Source of the DNA: Simiduia sp. 21SJ11W-1
GTDB taxonomy: Bacteria; Pseudomonadota; Gammaproteobacteria; Pseudomonadales; Cellvibrionaceae
Assembly: GCF_024138675.1 (NCBI RefSeq)
Contig: NZ_CP090959.1
Span: forward strand, 3,007,501 to 3,071,500
Reading direction: 5' to 3'
Length of the DNA stretch: 64,000 nt
The notes under the pieces are model-generated. The model saw only the letters and a list, made by a program, of their open reading frames with translations, was not told the DNA's origin and did no database searches. This document shows positions 61,633 to 64,000 of the stretch, in pieces; the first letter of the stretch is position 1; each line of letters opens with the position of its first letter. Made by a program: the position numbers and the translations under genes.

Positions 61633-63147
61633 CTAACCGGCGGGGGCATAGTGGCGAATGAAGTCCTGATGGCTGGGTAATTGGGCTACGGTTTTTTCAA
61701 CATTGCTACGGATACCCGTTAGAAAGTCTTTAAGCTCTGCCTCGCTCATCATATTCACAATGGGGTGGTACTGCTCAGGCATAATGCCTTGGCCCAGCAT
61801 TACCTGAGTCCAGGAGTTTTCGCCAAACAATTCCGTGGGAACCTTGAATACGCGCCCGGTTTGCTTGAATAGTTCGATGCGATGCGTCAGGGATTCAGGC
61901 ACTTCCATGGATTGGCAGTGACGCCAGAACTCGGTGTCCCGGCGGTCGGTTACGTGGTAGTGCAGAATAATGAAGTCGCGGATGTTATCTGATTCAAACT
62001 TCATTTGTGCGTTGAATTCTTCGACATCCGGTGTGCGAATCCCGTCGTAGGGGAACATTTGCATCAGGCGTACTACTGCGCGCTGAATCAAATGAATACT
62101 GGTAGATTCAAGTGGCTCTATAAATCCGCTAGACAACCCCATGGCCACACAGTTTTTATGCCAATGCTTGCGCCGTTGGCCGGTTTTAAATTTAATTACC
62201 CGCGGATCATTCAGTGGTTTACCTTGAATGTTACTGGTTAAACAATCTATGGCCTGCTCATCACGCCAGAATTTACTGGAAAACACCAAGCCATTGCCCA
62301 CGCGATTTTGCAGCGGTATACGCCATTGCCAGCCTGCGCCATGGGCGATTGATCGGGTGTAGGGGATGGGCGCCTCGGTGGCCTCTGTTTGCACAGCAAT
62401 TGCGCCATCGCAGGGCAACCAGTGGCTCCAGTCGTCGTAGCCCACATGCAACGCTTGCTCAATCAACAGGCCACGAAAGCCTGTACAGTCTATAAATAAG
62501 TCGCCCTCAATTACCTGGCCGCTTTCCAACAGCAGCGATTCAATAAAACCGTCATCGGAATTTAACTGCACCGCGCGAATCTTGCCTTCCTGCCGCTTGG
62601 CACCATGCTGCTGCGCAATGCCACGTAAAAACTTGGCGTACAGGCCAGCATCCAGATGGTAGGCATAGTTAAGGCCTTCTCGGCTGAGCACTGCAAATTT
62701 ATTGGCCTTGGCGGCAGCCCATTCGGGGCAATAGGCACCAAACTCTTCGCTAATGCCTAAATCCACGCCCTTTTTCCAAAAGTGTTGAAAGCCAGCCGCC
62801 CAGCAATCTTTACCCGTCCAGCCGAAGGAGTGAATATAATCCTTGCCCACATCGCGCCAGTTTTCGAAGGATATACCCAGCTTAAAGGTGCCTTGTACTG
62901 CCGCCAAAAATTCCTTTTCGTTAATCTTTAACAATTGATGCAGTGTCAGAAGCGTGGGAATGGTGGCCTCGCCCACACCCACTGTCGGAATGTCGTCAGA
63001 TTCCACCAGCGTAATATCGAGTGTTTTGCCCAACAATTTCGCCAGCGAGGCCGCCGCAATCCAGCCAGCCGTACCGCCGCCGGCGATCACAACCTTGTGT
63101 ACTTTTTTGTGATGCCCCATAGTATTTTTTGGTGTTTTAACACTCAC
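61633..63147 (-). CDS. Flavin-dependent tryptophan halogenase family protein
   Basis: FAD-dependent enzyme of about 504 residues. FAD motif VVIAGGGTAGWIAAASLAKLLG, then VGVGEATIPTL, the Lys that carries the chloramine in halogenases (GTFKLGISFENWRD) and the halogenase signature WQWRIP are all present. In this group of bacteria such genes usually accompany TonB receptors and cupin proteins and the true substrate is uncertain. Start taken at the GTG 63147, which has GGAGGT six bases upstream; an ATG at 63171 is open but weaker. Confidence 0.88.
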   Translation of the reverse strand: MSVKTPKNTMGHHKKVHKVVIAGGGTAGWIAAASLAKLLGKTLDITLVESDDIPTVGVGEATIPTLLTLHQLLKINEKEFLAAVQGTFKLGISFENWRDVGKDYIHSFGWTGKDCWAAGFQHFWKKGVDLGISEEFGAYCPEWAAAKANKFAVLSREGLNYAYHLDAGLYAKFLRGIAQQHGAKRQEGKIRAVQLNSDDGFIESLLLESGQVIEGDLFIDCTGFRGLLIEQALHVGYDDWSHWLPCDGAIAVQTEATEAPIPYTRSIAHGAGWQWRIPLQNRVGNGLVFSSKFWRDEQAIDCLTSNIQGKPLNDPRVIKFKTGQRRKHWHKNCVAMGLSSGFIEPLESTSIHLIQRAVVRLMQMFPYDGIRTPDVEEFNAQMKFESDNIRDFIILHYHVTDRRDTEFWRHCQSMEVPESLTHRIELFKQTGRVFKVPTELFGENSWTQVMLGQGIMPEQYHPIVNMMSEAELKDFLTGIRSNVEKTVAQLPSHQDFIRHYAPAG

Positions 63148-63177
63148 GTCACTACCTCCGGGCGGGCACATGCCTGC

Positions 63178-64000
63178 CTACTTCAATTTATTGATTAACT
63201 CAGCCCGCAATTGATTGGCCAGCGCCCTGTCAACCTCGCCTAACACACCGCGCCCCGCCTCTGGAATGTGGGCAAATGCGTCACTCTCTGCTTCAAACAC
63301 ATAGTGCTCAAATAACGCCTGCCATTGCTTGCGCTTTGCTTTCGGCAGGCTTTTTAACGCCAGTATGGCGTGCAGCAATGCAGAAGAAGGTGAACCCAGA
63401 TAATCTGGCGTATCCAACCACCAATAATTCACCAGCATATTAAATTTCGATAAAGACGCCACATGGTGCCACCACATGCCAGGTATAAAAATGGCATCAC
63501 CCGGCGCAAGCTCAGCCACCTGCGCTTGCGCCATGGCCTTGGCAAAGCGCGGAAAACGCGCGAGATCCGGCCGTTCAAAATCCACCAAACTGATGGGTTG
63601 GCCTGCGGGCGTTACATCAACCGGGCCCACGTAAAGGTTTTTCAGCTGGTCAGGCGGAAACACCGTAAATCGGCGGCGCCCAGCCACAACACAGGCGATA
63701 TTCAGCGGAAAATCATAGTGGGCCGAGATGCGACTTTCGTTGCCGAGCCACGCACTCACCAAGGGCTCGACCCCCGTCATCGGGAGATCGTTTTCCGCCC
63801 GAAAGCCCGGCAAAAATTTGTCTACCATGGATGATCCCACGTAGATCACTGGTGGCTTTTCATCCTTGCTGTGTTCATTCAGTTTTTGAAACACCTGATG
63901 CAAGGGCGCAGCCCCTCGCCTAAAATTAAAGCCCGTGCAATCTTCGTTATAAAACAGGCGGGTTTCACTGCCAGGCTCTGTGACATAAGCGGTCACCGGT
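63178..64000 (-). CDS. Cupin-like (JmjC-related, Cupin_8) protein, 5' end outside window
   Basis: At least 272 residues; the frame reaches the window edge, and family members are usually longer, so the true start is probably outside. HYDFPLNIACVVAGRRRFTVFPPDQLKNLYVGP contains the HxD iron ligands and a facing Lys/Arg, and APGDAIFIPGMWWHHVASL the distal His. It is probably a 2-oxoglutarate-dependent hydroxylase. It ends 30 bp before the halogenase start and is its operon partner. Confidence 0.85.
   Translation of the reverse strand, partial: PVTAYVTEPGSETRLFYNEDCTGFNFRRGAAPLHQVFQKLNEHSKDEKPPVIYVGSSMVDKFLPGFRAENDLPMTGVEPLVSAWLGNESRISAHYDFPLNIACVVAGRRRFTVFPPDQLKNLYVGPVDVTPAGQPISLVDFERPDLARFPRFAKAMAQAQVAELAPGDAIFIPGMWWHHVASLSKFNMLVNYWWLDTPDYLGSPSSALLHAILALKSLPKAKRKQWQALFEHYVFEAESDAFAHIPEAGRGVLGEVDRALANQLRAELINKLK

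Overview
The window looks like chromosomal DNA of a marine, polysaccharide-degrading type gammaproteobacterium, probably of the Cellvibrionales (Cellvibrio/Saccharophagus/Simiduia-like). This is inferred from gene content and style, not from a marker gene: TonB-dependent uptake, a tryptophan-halogenase plus cupin pair, many lipoproteins, long-form PurC, and moderately high GC with ordinary housekeeping genes. No rRNA, tRNA, CRISPR array or intact transposase was found.

Region by region. 1-10.8 kb: a CHASE/multi-PAS hybrid kinase (3' end outside the window), an MgtE Mg2+ channel, a GAF protein with a degenerate GGDEF domain, a TauE-type exporter, a DUF885 lipoprotein, a MarC protein, an orphan periplasmic binding protein and a Rof-like protein. 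11-20 kb: small membrane and acyltransferase genes, a copper/silver efflux operon (Cys/His/Met-rich secreted protein, CusB fused to CusF-like domains, CusA), a 2OG-Fe(II) oxygenase and PurC. 20-34 kb: secreted small proteins, a chemoreceptor gene broken by two in-frame ochre codons, a MazG-like protein without its metal-binding motifs, an M49-like lipoprotein peptidase, an Aer-like chemoreceptor, a DUF4382 lipoprotein and Gnd. 34.5-38 kb: a three-gene branched-chain 2-oxoacid dehydrogenase operon. 38.9-44.9 kb: a GAF hybrid kinase, then a TPP-riboswitch-controlled thiamine scavenging operon (TonB receptor, YkoF-like thiamine-binding protein, PnuT, kinase).

The accessory part runs from about 45.2 to 56.6 kb. 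It begins (read on the minus strand, right to left) with a cassette array of fifteen complete attC sites plus remnants at both ends, and with no integron integrase in the window: a CALIN-like array. Its genes are small, lower in GC than the flanks and mostly of unknown function. One roughly 400-bp cassette without a normal gene occurs three times; its copies share a hairpin and a micro-ORF whose ATG lies inside the recombination core. Directly after the array, on the same strand, is a compact four-gene operon: membrane protein, FabH/DarB-like ketosynthase, haem-oxygenase-fold putative diiron oxidase, and an unknown 281-residue protein. It is the best candidate here for an undescribed lipid or small-molecule pathway. 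To the right of the array is a 350-bp patch of imperfect palindromes of the type GTCTAnATnTAGAC and a triple 13-bp repeat.

56.6-64 kb returns to ordinary chromosome: DUF1287, SpoIIAA-like, YaiI/YqxD, PLP-dependent dehydratase, DUF1428, a multi-spanning membrane protein, another orphan binding protein, a flavin-dependent halogenase and a cupin-like protein cut by the window end.
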